A stretch of 64,000 nucleotides of DNA. Source: Parapedobacter tibetensis (GTDB lineage: Bacteria > Bacteroidota > Bacteroidia > Sphingobacteriales > Sphingobacteriaceae). Below, one piece after another: positions 63,967 through 64,000 of this stretch (position 1 is its first letter; each line of letters starts with the position of its first letter). The notes under the pieces were generated by a model that did not search any database, was not told where the DNA came from, and was given only the letters and a program-made list of their open reading frames with translations. A program made the translations under genes and the position numbers. The DNA is taken from assembly GCF_024704835.1 (NCBI RefSeq), contig NZ_JAMXBE010000007.1, positions 194,465 through 258,464 of the forward strand, read 5' to 3'.

Positions 63967-64000
63967 CGTGAACTGTGTCATCCGGATCAACCTATTCCTA

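Overview
The window is chromosomal DNA from a member of the Bacteroidota, most likely the Sphingobacteriaceae or a close relative; I cannot name the genus. The grounds are the gene families present (FecR / ECF sigma / TonB receptor circuit, GLPGLI protein, HmuY-type protein, BspA-like leucine-rich repeats, 7TM-AraC regulator, Bacteroidota-type relaxase and integrase), the scarcity of strong Shine-Dalgarno sites and TAnnTTTG-type promoter boxes.

Layout. 1-10981: the distal half of a complex I operon, nuoF (5' cut off)-G-H-I-J-K-L-M-N, tightly packed with 4-base overlaps except for a 145-bp gap before nuoI. 11102-13821: small accessory genes (SnoaL-like lipoprotein, MBL-fold protein, and a divergent HxlR regulator / NmrA reductase pair with a palindrome between them). 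13958-24750 (minus strand): an eight-gene surface locus read sigma factor, FecR, TonB-dependent receptor, propeller-like lipoprotein, DUF4397-like lipoprotein, LRR/BspA protein, Ig-like lipoprotein, plus small uncertain ORFs at its end. This looks like a self-regulated uptake or adhesion system of unknown ligand.

25079-36422: a mobile region. A decayed serine recombinase lies at its left edge. An integrative mobilizable island of about 10.5 kb then runs to the 3' end of a tRNA-Pro gene. A 15-bp copy of the tRNA 3' end at 25855-25869 is the likely other att site. The island carries a tyrosine integrase next to the tRNA, a mobilization set (HTH/excisionase-like protein, MobC, relaxase, coiled-coil membrane protein), a zeta-toxin-like kinase with a partner gene, a serine hydrolase, a 7TM-AraC regulator, and two cassette-like genes (GNAT acetyltransferase, membrane protein), each bracketed by short inverted repeats and separated by an attC-like element. 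I see no coupling protein or conjugation machinery, so it probably depends on a helper.

36630-48938: housekeeping and metabolism: rplS, an HmuY-type protein, two secreted amidohydrolase-like proteins, pyrG, yidC, an acyl-CoA dehydrogenase and an acyl-CoA carboxylase beta subunit. 49193-55456: a small lipoprotein, an OmpR-type response regulator with its histidine kinase and, divergently, a GLPGLI protein plus an outer-membrane beta-barrel protein. The divergent promoter holds six TTAACA-type hexamers phased at 10-bp steps, the probable binding array of the neighbouring response regulator and the most striking regulatory signal in the window. 55598-64000: a membrane-anchored putative DNA-binding protein divergent from a secreted lectin-fold-like protein, ClpP, an ECF sigma factor overlapping a mini anti-sigma-like gene, a GT4 glycosyltransferase, a truncated DUF4142 gene, a LuxR-type response regulator, small ORFs, and a fragment of an FAD-dependent oxidoreductase at the right edge.
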